The notes under the pieces are model-generated. The model saw only the letters and a program-made list of their open reading frames with translations. It searched no databases and was not told the origin of the DNA. 64,000 nt of DNA from GCA-2746365 sp963711255 (GTDB taxonomy: Bacteria > Pseudomonadota > Gammaproteobacteria > SZUA-229), in NCBI GenBank assembly GCA_963711255.1, contig CAVQDO010000006.1, forward strand, positions 5,323 through 69,322. The letters are read 5' to 3'. The first letter of the stretch is position 1. The number at the start of each line of letters is the position of its first letter. Position numbers and translations under genes: made by a program. Positions 54,565 through 63,365 of the stretch are shown piece by piece.

Positions 54565-56493
54565 TTAGTGCTGTCCCGCAGGACCGCCAATGGTGCCGTC
54601 ACCAGAGTCTTTTTTCTGCTTCTTTCCGGTATCAGAGCTGCTGGTATCGTCATCATCCAGATCACTCCAGTCTTTAGGTGCAGGAACTTCACGGCCTTCC
54701 ATCAGTGCATCAATCTGCTTCACATCAATCGTTTCATACTTCATCAATGCATCCGTCATTGCATGAAGAATATCAATGCGCTCTTTCAAAATGTTTTCAG
54801 CACGCTGGTAATTACGATCAATCAGGTCACGAATTTCTTCATCGATAATTCGCGCGGTATCATCACCCATGTTTTTGTGCTGCGTCACTGAACGACCAAG
54901 GAATACTTCACCCTCATCTTCAGAATAGGTTAATGGACCCAGGCGTTCCGATAAACCCCACTTGGTCACCATGCTGCGCGCCAGGTTAGTGGCGCGTTCA
55001 ATATCGTTTGAAGCACCCGTTGTTACACTGTCTTTACCGTAAATCAGTTCTTCTGCGATACGGCCGCCAAACAGGCTGGAAATCTGACTTTCCAGATGCT
55101 TCTTGCTGTGGCTGTAACGGTCTTCCTCGGGTAAAAACATGGTTACACCCAGGGCACGGCCACGCGGAATAATACTCACTTTATAAACCGGATCGTGATC
55201 AGGAACCAGGCGACCAACAATGGCATGCCCCGCTTCGTGATAAGCGGTAAGTTTTTTCTCTTTCTCGGACATCACCATTGAACGGCGCTCAGCACCCATC
55301 ATGATTTTGTCTTTCGCCCGCTCAAAATGCGACATATTCACCGAACGGCTGTTCTCACGTGCAGCGAACAATGCGGCTTCATTGACCAGGTTGGCCAGGT
55401 CAGCACCGGAGAAACCAGGCGTACCACGTGCAATAATTGCTAGTTTCACATCTTCTGCTTCTGGCACTTTGCGAATATGTACTTTAAGAATTTGCTCACG
55501 TCCACGAATATCAGGCAGCGGCACAACAACCTGGCGGTCAAAACGACCCGGTCTCAATAACGCTGGATCAAGCACGTCAGGACGGTTCGTCGCTGCAATA
55601 ACAATCACACCTTCGGTGCCTTCAAAACCATCCATCTCGACCAGCAACTGGTTTAATGTCTGCTCACGCTCGTCATGTCCACCACCTAAACCGGCACCAC
55701 GATGACGGCCTACTGCGTCAATCTCGTCGATAAAGATAATACAGGGCGAGTGTTTTTTCGCGGTCTCGAACATATCACGTACCCGTGATGCACCTACACC
55801 GACAAACATCTCGACAAAGTCAGAACCGGAAATGGTGAAAAACGGTACTTTTGCTTCACCGGCAATCGCTCTTGCCAGCAAGGTTTTACCGGTACCGGGA
55901 GAACCCACCATTAAAACACCGCTGGGAATTTTTCCGCCCAGCTTCTGAAATTTTGTTGGATCCCTGAGGAAATCGACCAGTTCTGACACTTCTTCTTTGG
56001 CTTCTTCTGCGCCGGCCACATCTTTAAAAGTAACGCTGATTTCGTCTTCGCCCAGCATTCGCGCCTTGCTTTTACCAAATGACATGGCACCGCGGCCACC
56101 GCCGCCGCCCTGCATCTGACGCATGAAAAATATCCAGATACCAATGAGTAACAGGAACGGGAACCATGAAATAAAGATAGTCATCAATAATGACTGGCCT
56201 TCAGGAGGTGCAGCAGTAATCTCTACGCCATTGTCCAGTAAATCACCAATCATGGCGGTATTGCTGGTTTCCGGGCTATAGGTTTTAAATACACTGCCGG
56301 TATTTGTTTTACCTTTAATATCACGGCCTTCAATCGTAACCTGAACAATCTGGCCGGACTTAACCATCTGTATATAAGCAGAATAAGGCAGCGCTTGCGG
56401 GCTTCCTGTCTGTTTACTGAAATTACTGAAAACTGACAGCAAAACTACCGCTATAACAGCCCATAAAACCAAATTCTTTGCTAAATCGTTCAC
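54565..56493 (-). CDS. ftsH: ATP-dependent zinc metalloprotease FtsH
   Basis: 642 residues. It is a membrane-anchored AAA+ protease that degrades misfolded membrane proteins and regulators such as sigma-32 and LpxC in E. coli. Two membrane segments (about 8-26 and 102-124) flank a periplasmic domain. Walker A is G-S-P-G-T-G-K-T (197-204), Walker B is I-I-F-I-D-E-I-D, and the second region of homology includes R-P-G-R-F-D-R. The zinc site is H-E-A-G-H. The C-terminus is Gly/Lys/Asp-rich. It lies 94 bases after rlmE, the usual neighbour. Confidence 0.98.
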   Translation of the reverse strand: MNDLAKNLVLWAVIAVVLLSVFSNFSKQTGSPQALPYSAYIQMVKSGQIVQVTIEGRDIKGKTNTGSVFKTYSPETSNTAMIGDLLDNGVEITAAPPEGQSLLMTIFISWFPFLLLIGIWIFFMRQMQGGGGGRGAMSFGKSKARMLGEDEISVTFKDVAGAEEAKEEVSELVDFLRDPTKFQKLGGKIPSGVLMVGSPGTGKTLLARAIAGEAKVPFFTISGSDFVEMFVGVGASRVRDMFETAKKHSPCIIFIDEIDAVGRHRGAGLGGGHDEREQTLNQLLVEMDGFEGTEGVIVIAATNRPDVLDPALLRPGRFDRQVVVPLPDIRGREQILKVHIRKVPEAEDVKLAIIARGTPGFSGADLANLVNEAALFAARENSRSVNMSHFERAKDKIMMGAERRSMVMSEKEKKLTAYHEAGHAIVGRLVPDHDPVYKVSIIPRGRALGVTMFLPEEDRYSHSKKHLESQISSLFGGRIAEELIYGKDSVTTGASNDIERATNLARSMVTKWGLSERLGPLTYSEDEGEVFLGRSVTQHKNMGDDTARIIDEEIRDLIDRNYQRAENILKERIDILHAMTDALMKYETIDVKQIDALMEGREVPAPKDWSDLDDDDTSSSDTGKKQKKDSGDGTIGGPAGQH

Positions 56494-56587
56494 TTAACTG
56501 CTCCGATAACATTCGCTACATGGCGAACAAATATTAGATAATAACTAACTTACACCACTTTAAGGTGTGTTGCTAGTAGCTGAATTA

Positions 56588-57217
56588 CTAGGAATCCTTG
56601 CCAAGAAACCCGCTTGCCAGTGCATACACTTCGCGGCTCCTGGCCCGTGATGCTTTAGGCTTACGCATGACCACTTTGGAAAAACTGCCCTTTAATTCTT
56701 TACTGTATGATTCGAAACCTTCGCCCTGGAAAAGTTTCACTAAAAAACTGCCGCCCGGATTTAATACCTGCCTTGCCAGGTCAAGTGCCAGTTCGCACAA
56801 ATAGTACGCCCGTGGCATATCAACAGAGCCCATGCCGGTTATATTGGGGGCCATATCAGAAATAACAAGGTCTGCCCGATTATTATCCATTACTTTCATT
56901 AATTCGTCGAAAACGGCGTCTTCTCGAAAATCACCTTCAATAAAGGTGACGCCATCAATTGGCTCCATAGGCAAAATGTCCAGAGCTACCATGGTGCCTT
57001 TAGCGCCCATTTTTTTCACGCAATATTCCGACCAGCCACCCGGTGCAGCACCGAGATCGATGATAGTCATACCGGGTTTGACCAGGTGGTCCTTTTGATC
57101 GATTTCAATGAGTTTATAAATAGCGCGAGAACGATAACCGTCCTGCTGTGAACGACGAACGTACTCATCGTCGAAATGCTCTTTTAACCAGCCTTTACTG
57201 CTTTTGCTTTTAGCCAT
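56588..57217 (-). CDS. rlmE: 23S rRNA (uridine-2'-O-) methyltransferase RlmE
   Basis: 209 residues from ATG 57217, the E. coli length; the frame extends to 57238 without support. It methylates U2552 in the ribosomal A-loop using S-adenosylmethionine. The SAM-binding motif is D-L-G-A-A-P-G-G-W-S, followed by S-D-M-A-P-N and V-K-L-F-Q-G with the catalytic Lys. It precedes ftsH as in E. coli (rrmJ-ftsH, heat-shock regulated there). Confidence 0.96.
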   Translation of the reverse strand: MAKSKSSKGWLKEHFDDEYVRRSQQDGYRSRAIYKLIEIDQKDHLVKPGMTIIDLGAAPGGWSEYCVKKMGAKGTMVALDILPMEPIDGVTFIEGDFREDAVFDELMKVMDNNRADLVISDMAPNITGMGSVDMPRAYYLCELALDLARQVLNPGGSFLVKLFQGEGFESYSKELKGSFSKVVMRKPKASRARSREVYALASGFLGKDS

Positions 57218-57276
57218 GTTGATATTTGTTAGCCGCAAACAACATTACAGCTGTTGCCTGCTTAACAGACTGGTTT

Positions 57277-57576
57277 TTAAGCTTTAGGGATTTCAATGAT
57301 CGCCCGATCAGGATTCACGCGATAGACTGACAGTGTTTTACCAATCGACTGTACTTCCTGGCACTGGCTGCGCTCGCAAATTTCGGCAATCATCTGTTTA
57401 CGATCGTCACGATCATCAACCGCAAGTTTTATTTTAACCAGCTCGTGATGCGTTAGCGCGATATCCAGTTCATTTAAAACTTCTTCAGTCAGGCCTTTCT
57501 GGCCAAGCTGAATGACAGCTTTTAAATCGTGGCACTTCGCGCGCAGGAATTTGATTTGTTTTTTAGAGAGTGGCAT
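57277..57576 (-). CDS. yhbY: YhbY-family CRM-domain RNA-binding protein
   Basis: 99 residues forming a single CRM domain. The start L-S-K-K-Q-I-K-F-L-R-A-K-C-H-D-L-K and the loop I-Q-L-G-Q-K-G-L-T match the family, which associates with the pre-50S particle. In E. coli the gene is divergent from rlmE; here it is co-directional, 59 bases before rlmE and 11 bases after greA. Confidence 0.94.
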   Translation of the reverse strand: MPLSKKQIKFLRAKCHDLKAVIQLGQKGLTEEVLNELDIALTHHELVKIKLAVDDRDDRKQMIAEICERSQCQEVQSIGKTLSVYRVNPDRAIIEIPKA

Positions 57577-57587
57577 AAAGCGCTCGA

Positions 57588-58064
57588 TTAGATATAGCGA
57601 ATTTCAACAATTTCCAGCGAACGCAAACCGCCAGGTGTCTGCACCTCTGCAACATCACCCTCTACTTTGCCAATCAGGGCACGCGCAATCGGCGAGCCAA
57701 TTGAAATCATATTGTTTTTGATATCGGCCTCGTCTTCCCCGACGATCTGATAAGTTAGCTCGTCACCGGTTTCTTCATCAGCAACATCAACAGTAGCGCC
57801 AAACACCACTTTACCGTTTGCATTAACCGTGGTGACATCAATGATCGTGGCGTTACCCAGCTTACCTTCGATATCCTTAATCCGGCCTTCAATAAAACCC
57901 TGCTGCTCTCGTGCCGCATGGTATTCAGCATTTTCTTTCAAATCGCCGTGCTCACGCGCGGTTGCAATATCTTCAATCACTTTTGGCCGGTCAACGGATT
58001 TTAACTGCAGCAATTCGTCCTGCAGTTTTTGTGCGCCGCGTACAGTAATAGGTACTTTATTCAC
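57588..58064 (-). CDS. greA: Transcription elongation factor GreA
   Basis: 158 residues with a GTG start overlapping the carB stop by four bases. It rescues backtracked RNA polymerase by stimulating transcript cleavage. The N-terminal coiled coil (about 1-75) has the acidic tip region around E-H-G-D-L-K-E-N-A-E-Y-H-A-A, and the C-terminal FKBP-like domain ends P-G-G-x-R-S-L-E-I-V-E-I. Position after carB is conserved. Confidence 0.97.
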   Translation of the reverse strand: MNKVPITVRGAQKLQDELLQLKSVDRPKVIEDIATAREHGDLKENAEYHAAREQQGFIEGRIKDIEGKLGNATIIDVTTVNANGKVVFGATVDVADEETGDELTYQIVGEDEADIKNNMISIGSPIARALIGKVEGDVAEVQTPGGLRSLEIVEIRYI

Positions 58065-61000
58065 GATATAGTCTCTTTTCTATCCCGTTTAATCTCTTCA
58101 TGCAAATGCTGCAATCGGGTAACGGTATTCACTTCCAGGTAATCCAGGGCCAGAACAGTCGCATTGGCGCCAGCAATGGTGGTAGTGTAACTCACCTTAT
58201 GCTGTAATGCAGATGCTCGTATAGTATAGGAATCATTGATTGCTTTCTTACCTTCCGTGGTATTAATGATTAAGGCAATTTCACCATTTTTAATCATATC
58301 GACAATATGCGGACGGCCTTCATAAACCTTGTTGACCAGTTTGCACTCTATGCCTGCTGCCTGCAATGAACGGCCGGTACCACTGGTAGCAACCAGTTTG
58401 AAGCCTTTAGCAACCAGTTCACGACCCAGTGAAACAGCATGATCCCTGTCACGTTCACGCACACTGATAAATACACGGCCCCTGGTTGGCAGTTCGACAC
58501 CGGCTCCCAGCTGCGCTTTGGCAAAAGCCATGCCGAAACTTTCACCGACGCCCATTACTTCGCCGGTTGATTTCATCTCGGGACCCAGCAATGGATCGAC
58601 ACCCGGGAATTTGACGAACGGGAATACCGATTCTTTTACGGCATAAGTTTTTGGCACCACTTCTTCAGTAATGCCCTGCTCTTTCAGTGATTTACCCGCC
58701 ATACAACGCGCCGCAATCTTGGCCAGCGGTACACCGGTTGCCTTGGATACGAATGGCACGGTACGAGAAGCACGTGGATTCACTTCCAGTAAATAAATGT
58801 TTTCGCCACCGTCAACGAACTGAATCGCAAACTGGATATTCATCAGGCCAACAACGCCCAGTTTCAGCGCCAGCATTCGTGTTTGCTCTCGCAGCTGATC
58901 CTGCACTTCTATCGTTAACGAATAAGGCGGCAATGAACAGGCTGAGTCACCAGAGTGGACGCCGGCCTGCTCGATGTGTTCCATAATGCTGCCGATTAAC
59001 ACCTGCTCACCATCGCAGATTGCATCAACGTCAACTTCGACCGCATCATCCAGGAATCGATCCAGCAGTACCGGTGCATCATTAGAAACACTGACCGCAT
59101 TGGCCATATAGTATTTCAGGTCTGCTTCGTTATAAACGATTTCCATGGCACGGCCGCCGAGTACATAAGAAGGACGCACCACCAGTGGGAAACCAATCTC
59201 GGCAGCACCAACAACCGCTTCTTCGGTGGAGCGCGCCAGGCGGTTCGGCGGCTGCTTCAGGCCGAGCTCGTTAACCACCTGCTGGAAACGTTCGCGGTCT
59301 TCGGCAAGGTCGATACAATCCGGCGTGGTACCGATAACGGGTACACCCGCAGCCTCAAGGTCGCGCGCCAGTTTCAGCGGCGTTTGCCCGCCATACTGCA
59401 CGATTACGCCTTTAGGTTTTTCTTTATCCAGCACTTCGAGCACATCTTCCAGTGTTAACGGCTCAAAATACAGGCGATCAGAGGTGTCGTAATCGGTAGA
59501 AACCGTTTCGGGGTTACAGTTGATCATAATGGTTTCATAACCATCATCACGCATGGCAAAAGCAGCATGTACACAACAGTAATCGAACTCGATACCCTGA
59601 CCGATACGATTCGGACCGCCGCCGAGCACAACAATTTTTTCGCGGTTATCAACGTTAGCTTCACACTCTTCTTCATAAGTGGAGTACATATAAGCCGTCG
59701 AAGTAGAAAACTCGGCAGCGCAGGTATCAACACGTTTGTACACCGGGCGGATACCCAGTGAATGACGGTAATCACGCACGGTTTTCTGCTCGCTGGCAAT
59801 AGCTGTTGCCAACAGGCTATCGGAGAAACCCTTACGTTTTAACTGGAACATCTCATGTTTTGAAATACTGTCCAGCGCTCTGCCGGCGAGCGACATTTCT
59901 ATCTTGATCAATTCTTCAATCTGCACCAGGAACCAGGGATCAATTTTGGTGAGATTAAAGATTTTTTCATTGCTGTAGCCGAGACGGTAGGCGTCGCCAA
60001 CATAGAGCAGGCGATCAGCACCGGGCAGGCTCAACTCCTGGTTGAGGAATGATTCAACTTCGTCTTCCGCCATGTCAGGGTCAAGCACCGGGCTTAAGCC
60101 ATCGATATCCACTTCCAGACCGCGCAGGGCTTTTTGCAGCGATTCCTGGAAAGTTCGGCCGATGGCCATGACCTCACCCACCGATTTCATCTGTGTGGTC
60201 AGCCGGTTCTCTGCCTGCGGGAATTTCTCAAAAGTGAAGCGCGGGATTTTTGTTACCACGTAGTCGATTGTTGGCTCAAATGAAGCCGGTGTTGCGCCGC
60301 CGGTAATTTCGTTTTGCAGCTCGTCCAGCGTGTAACCAATGGCCAGTTTAGCCGCGATCTTGGCAATCGGAAATCCGGTCGCTTTAGAGGCTAACGCAGA
60401 CGAGCGTGATACACGCGGATTCATCTCGATGATGGTCATACGGCCATTTTCCGGGTTCAGCGCAAACTGTACGTTTGAACCACCGGTCTCGACACCGATT
60501 TTGCGCAGCACCGCAACCGAGGCATCACGCATCAGCTGGTATTCTTTATCTGTTAGTGTCTGTGCAGGCGCGACGGTTATCGAGTCGCCGGTATGAATAC
60601 CCATTGGATCGAGATTTTCTATCGAACAAATAATGATGCAGTTATCATTTTTGTCACGCACCACTTCCATCTCGTACTCTTTCCAGCCACAGATAGATTC
60701 TTCAACCAGTAATTCACTGACCGGTGACAAATCCAGACCACGAAGACAAATCTCTTCGAACTCATCTTTATTATAAGCAATACCGCCGCCGCTGCCGCCC
60801 ATGGTAAACGACGGGCGAACAACCGTTGGAAAACCAACCTGGGCCTGCACCTGGTAGGCCTCTTCCATGCTGTGCGCTATCGCTGCACGCGGCATATCCA
60901 GACCCAATTCTCCCATGGCCTTTTTAAAACGCTCACGGTCTTCCGCCATATCAATGGCATCTTTACTGGCGCCGATCATTTCTACGCCGAATTTTTCCAG

Positions 61001-61321
61001 TACACCTTCGCGATCCAGGTCAAGCGCACAGTTCAATGCAGTCTGTCCGCCCATGGTCGGCAGCAGCACATCCGGCTTTTCTTTTTCGATAATGGCGGCG
61101 ACAGTTTTCCAGGTAATGGGTTCGATATAGGTCGCGTCCGCGATTTCCGGGTCTGTCATAATCGTCGCCGGATTTGAATTCACCAGGATAACGCGAAGGC
61201 CTTCTTCTTTCAGCGCTTTACACGCCTGCGCACCGGAATAGTCAAATTCACAGGCCTGACCGATAACAATAGGACCGGCACCGATGATTAAAACACTGCT
61301 TATATCCTGTCTTTTAGGCAT
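58061..61321 (-). CDS. carB: Carbamoyl-phosphate synthase large subunit
   Basis: 1086 residues. It uses ammonia from CarA, bicarbonate and two ATP to make carbamoyl phosphate for arginine and pyrimidine synthesis. Two homologous ATP-grasp halves (about 1-400 and 550-935) each start with a G-G-G-P/G-A-G-P-type nucleotide loop, and the C-terminal MGS-like allosteric domain (about 940-1075) binds UMP/ornithine in E. coli. P-R-V-S-R-S-S-A-L-A-S-K-A-T-G and P-R-A-S-R-T-V-P-F-V-S-K-A-T-G are the mirror motifs of the two halves. It is separated from carA by a GxxExxY cassette of over 500 bp. Confidence 0.98.
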   Translation of the reverse strand: MPKRQDISSVLIIGAGPIVIGQACEFDYSGAQACKALKEEGLRVILVNSNPATIMTDPEIADATYIEPITWKTVAAIIEKEKPDVLLPTMGGQTALNCALDLDREGVLEKFGVEMIGASKDAIDMAEDRERFKKAMGELGLDMPRAAIAHSMEEAYQVQAQVGFPTVVRPSFTMGGSGGGIAYNKDEFEEICLRGLDLSPVSELLVEESICGWKEYEMEVVRDKNDNCIIICSIENLDPMGIHTGDSITVAPAQTLTDKEYQLMRDASVAVLRKIGVETGGSNVQFALNPENGRMTIIEMNPRVSRSSALASKATGFPIAKIAAKLAIGYTLDELQNEITGGATPASFEPTIDYVVTKIPRFTFEKFPQAENRLTTQMKSVGEVMAIGRTFQESLQKALRGLEVDIDGLSPVLDPDMAEDEVESFLNQELSLPGADRLLYVGDAYRLGYSNEKIFNLTKIDPWFLVQIEELIKIEMSLAGRALDSISKHEMFQLKRKGFSDSLLATAIASEQKTVRDYRHSLGIRPVYKRVDTCAAEFSTSTAYMYSTYEEECEANVDNREKIVVLGGGPNRIGQGIEFDYCCVHAAFAMRDDGYETIMINCNPETVSTDYDTSDRLYFEPLTLEDVLEVLDKEKPKGVIVQYGGQTPLKLARDLEAAGVPVIGTTPDCIDLAEDRERFQQVVNELGLKQPPNRLARSTEEAVVGAAEIGFPLVVRPSYVLGGRAMEIVYNEADLKYYMANAVSVSNDAPVLLDRFLDDAVEVDVDAICDGEQVLIGSIMEHIEQAGVHSGDSACSLPPYSLTIEVQDQLREQTRMLALKLGVVGLMNIQFAIQFVDGGENIYLLEVNPRASRTVPFVSKATGVPLAKIAARCMAGKSLKEQGITEEVVPKTYAVKESVFPFVKFPGVDPLLGPEMKSTGEVMGVGESFGMAFAKAQLGAGVELPTRGRVFISVRERDRDHAVSLGRELVAKGFKLVATSGTGRSLQAAGIECKLVNKVYEGRPHIVDMIKNGEIALIINTTEGKKAINDSYTIRASALQHKVSYTTTIAGANATVLALDYLEVNTVTRLQHLHEEIKRDRKETIS

Positions 61322-61337
61322 GGATTAAAAACCTTTA

Positions 61338-61871
61338 GTCCACAGATGAACGCGGATGAACACTGATAAAAGCAAATTTTTATTATTTCTTTGTTTCATT
61401 ATGATTCCAGATCATGCGTTTTATAGCTAGCTTTGGATTACCGAAATTCAACAACAAACCGTATGACAATCGTGTTGCTTTTAAATAATTCAATAATTGC
61501 GCTTCGTGCTCACTACCAATTGATTTAACTGCTTTTAATTCAAGCAGCAGTCTATTCTCTACGATTATATCCGTTATATATTCACCAACAATACTGCCCT
61601 TATATCTTACAATAACGGGCTCTTGGCACTTAAATCCTATGCCTTTCTTCTCAAACTCAACACATAGCGCCTTTTCATACACTTTCTCATAAAAACCAGC
61701 GCCCAAAGTATTACTAACCTCAAATGCGCAACCTATAACTAACTGCGATAAGTCGTTATCCATAACAAATACCCATCTTTATTAACGTCCATCAATGGAC
61801 AAATCAGGTTCTTACGCTTTTAAAACCAAAGCTCAGTCTTTATCAGTGTTCATCCGCGTTCATCTGTGGAC
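61338..61871. mobile_element. GxxExxY cassette bounded by a perfect 33-bp inverted repeat, inside carAB
   Basis: The left arm 61338-61370 (starts GTCCACAGATGAACGC) and right arm 61839-61871 (ends GTTCATCTGTGGAC) are exact reverse complements over 33 bp. They enclose one gene (GxxExxY protein). Inside the right arm, 61790-61824 is a diverged direct copy of the sequence just outside it, 61861-61886 (shared TGGACAAA, CAGG and CTTTTAAA). No clear target duplication and no transposase are visible. The unit splits the normally adjacent carA and carB. I infer a small mobile or domesticated cassette. Confidence 0.7.
61383..61763 (-). CDS. GxxExxY protein (PD-(D/E)xK nuclease-like)
   Basis: 126 residues. 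The name motif is seen in L-G-A-G-F-Y-E-K-V-Y-E-K-A-L at about residues 20-33. Y-I-T-D-I-I-V-E-N-R-L-L-L-E-L-K-A-V has the D...E-x-K arrangement of the PD-(D/E)xK fold (family PDDEXK_3). The biochemical role of these proteins is unsettled; many genomes have several copies. It lies within a perfect 33-bp inverted repeat between carB and carA, on the same strand as both. Its AT-rich composition contrasts with carA and carB, supporting acquisition. Confidence 0.9.
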   Translation of the reverse strand: MDNDLSQLVIGCAFEVSNTLGAGFYEKVYEKALCVEFEKKGIGFKCQEPVIVRYKGSIVGEYITDIIVENRLLLELKAVKSIGSEHEAQLLNYLKATRLSYGLLLNFGNPKLAIKRMIWNHNETKK

Positions 61872-61882
61872 AAACCAGGCTT

Positions 61883-63013
61883 TTAAATTTTTTTCTCCAT
61901 CAACTCAATAAAGTGATCGAAAACAGGCGCGATATCATGCGGGCCCGGGCTCGCTTCAGGGTGACCCTGAAAACCGAAGGCAGGTTTATCCGTACGCTGT
62001 ATGCCCTGCAGGGAGTTATCAAACAGGGAGCGATGCGTGGCTTCCAGGTTAGCCGGCAGACTGTCTCCATCAACAGCAAAACCGTGGTTCTGGCTGGTGA
62101 TCATGACTTTTTTTGTCGCCAGGTCCTGTACCGGGTGATTGGCACCATGATGACCGAACTTCATTTTCATGGTCTTTGCACCGCAGGCCAGTCCCAGCAG
62201 TTGATGTCCCAGGCAAATGCCGAAAACGGGTATTTCAGTCTGCAGAATTTCCTGTATCGCTTCGATCGCGTAATCACAGGGTTCCGGATCACCCGGCCCA
62301 TTCGACAAAAAGATACCGTCAGGCTGCATCGCCAGAACTTCGCTGGCCGGTGTTTTAGCGGTTACCACGGTGACTTTACAGCCGCGCTCAACCAGCATGC
62401 GCAGAATATTGCGTTTTACGCCATAGTCATAGGCAACGACATTAAATCTCGCATCGTCACTGATGACCGCTGGCGCATTGCTGCCCAGATCCCAGACGCT
62501 CTCTGTCCACTGGTAACTTTTCTCAGTGGTGACTTCTTTCGCCAGATCCATGCCTTTCAATCCGGCAAATGATTTTGCTTTGGCAATGACTGCATCGTTA
62601 TCAATGTCGTCGCCCGCAACAATGCAGCCGCCCATGGCACCTTTATCACGCAGAATTCGTGTTAAACGCCGGGTATCAATATCGGAAATTGCTACCGTGT
62701 TTTGCGCAAGCAGGTAGTCGTGCAGGCTTTTCTCGCCGCGCCAGTTACTCATAATCATAGAGCTGTCGCGAATTACCAGGCCACTGGCATGAACGCCATC
62801 GGCTTCTTCATCGCCAGCATTTGTGCCAACGTTACCAATATGCGGGTAAGTAAGGGTTACGATCTGTTTACTATAGGAAGGGTCAGTAAGGATTTCCTGA
62901 TACCCTGTCATTGCTGTATTGAATACCACTTCACCGATTGTTTCACCGGAAACGCCAATTGACTTGCCAAAAAACAAGCTACCATCTTCAAGCGCTAGAA
63001 CAGCTGTGGTCAA
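61883..63013 (-). CDS. carA: Carbamoyl-phosphate synthase small subunit
   Basis: 376 residues from a TTG at 63013. It hydrolyses glutamine and channels ammonia to CarB. The class I amidotransferase domain has the nucleophile in F-G-I-C-L-G-H-Q and G-H-P-E-A at the end; the N-terminal domain has the family start (T-T-A-V-L-A-L-E-D-G-S) and G-Y-Q-E-I-L-T-D-P-S-Y. The frame opens upstream to 63154, but that runs through a terminator hairpin; TTG 63013 has TGGAG about seven bases upstream and aligns with E. coli CarA. ATG 63058 is the alternative. Confidence 0.92.
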   Translation of the reverse strand: MTTAVLALEDGSLFFGKSIGVSGETIGEVVFNTAMTGYQEILTDPSYSKQIVTLTYPHIGNVGTNAGDEEADGVHASGLVIRDSSMIMSNWRGEKSLHDYLLAQNTVAISDIDTRRLTRILRDKGAMGGCIVAGDDIDNDAVIAKAKSFAGLKGMDLAKEVTTEKSYQWTESVWDLGSNAPAVISDDARFNVVAYDYGVKRNILRMLVERGCKVTVVTAKTPASEVLAMQPDGIFLSNGPGDPEPCDYAIEAIQEILQTEIPVFGICLGHQLLGLACGAKTMKMKFGHHGANHPVQDLATKKVMITSQNHGFAVDGDSLPANLEATHRSLFDNSLQGIQRTDKPAFGFQGHPEASPGPHDIAPVFDHFIELMEKKI

Positions 63014-63089
63014 TGCATTCTCCAGAAGGCTCGATTTACGTAAGTAAGTGAAGCTCATACCCTGCTGTAAACTGTATGCAGCAGATATG

Positions 63090-63128
63090 AAAAAGGCCGG
63101 AGCAAATCCTGTCGAATTTGGCCGGCCT
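63090..63128 (-). terminator. Terminator or attenuator between tRNA-Glu and carA
   Basis: On the minus strand AGGCCGG and CCGGCCT pair, with inner AAAT/ATTT pairing, followed by five T. It lies 77 bp before the carA start (TTG 63013). A separate stem, CCCGGAT-GTAA-ATCCGGG at 63133-63150, sits between it and the tRNA. It ends the tRNA transcript; whether read-through is regulated for carA is unknown. Confidence 0.75.
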
Positions 63129-63161
63129 CTAACCCGGATGTAAATCCGGGGCAAAAAATAA

Positions 63162-63237
63162 TGGCGTCCCCTAGGGGAGTCGAACCCCTGTTGCCGAGAT
63201 GAAAACCCGGTGTCCTAGGCCTCTAGACGAAGGGGAC
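63162..63237 (-). tRNA. tRNA-Glu (UUC)
   Basis: 76 nt with encoded CCA. The acceptor GTCCCCT pairs with AGGGGAC; the anticodon loop TTTTCAT contains TTC (UUC), reading GAA/GAG. The T-loop is GTTCGACTC. It stands alone upstream of carA with its own promoter. Confidence 0.97.
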
Positions 63238-63285
63238 ACGCTTGTTGCAACATTATCTTTCCAGGCCCTGCTACAACGGGCGGGA

Positions 63286-63314
63286 AGTGTACGTGGGAAT
63301 TAGGTTTTCGTCAA
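63286..63314 (-). promoter_or_regulatory. tRNA-Glu promoter with GC-rich discriminator
   Basis: On the minus strand TTGACG (63314-63309) and TACACT (63291-63286) are 17 bp apart. The next bases, TCCCGCCCG, form the GC-rich discriminator typical of stringently controlled stable-RNA promoters, which dksA/ppGpp inhibit in other gammaproteobacteria. Confidence 0.8.
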
Positions 63315-63365
63315 TACTCAGAGCGTGAAATCGGGAAAAAAAATTAGAAAAGGCTAATGTTCTAT

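Noticed and set aside
63014..63154. Longer carA frame starting at 63154
   Set aside because: It reads through a terminator hairpin and the added residues are foreign to CarA; TTG 63013 has a good ribosome binding site.
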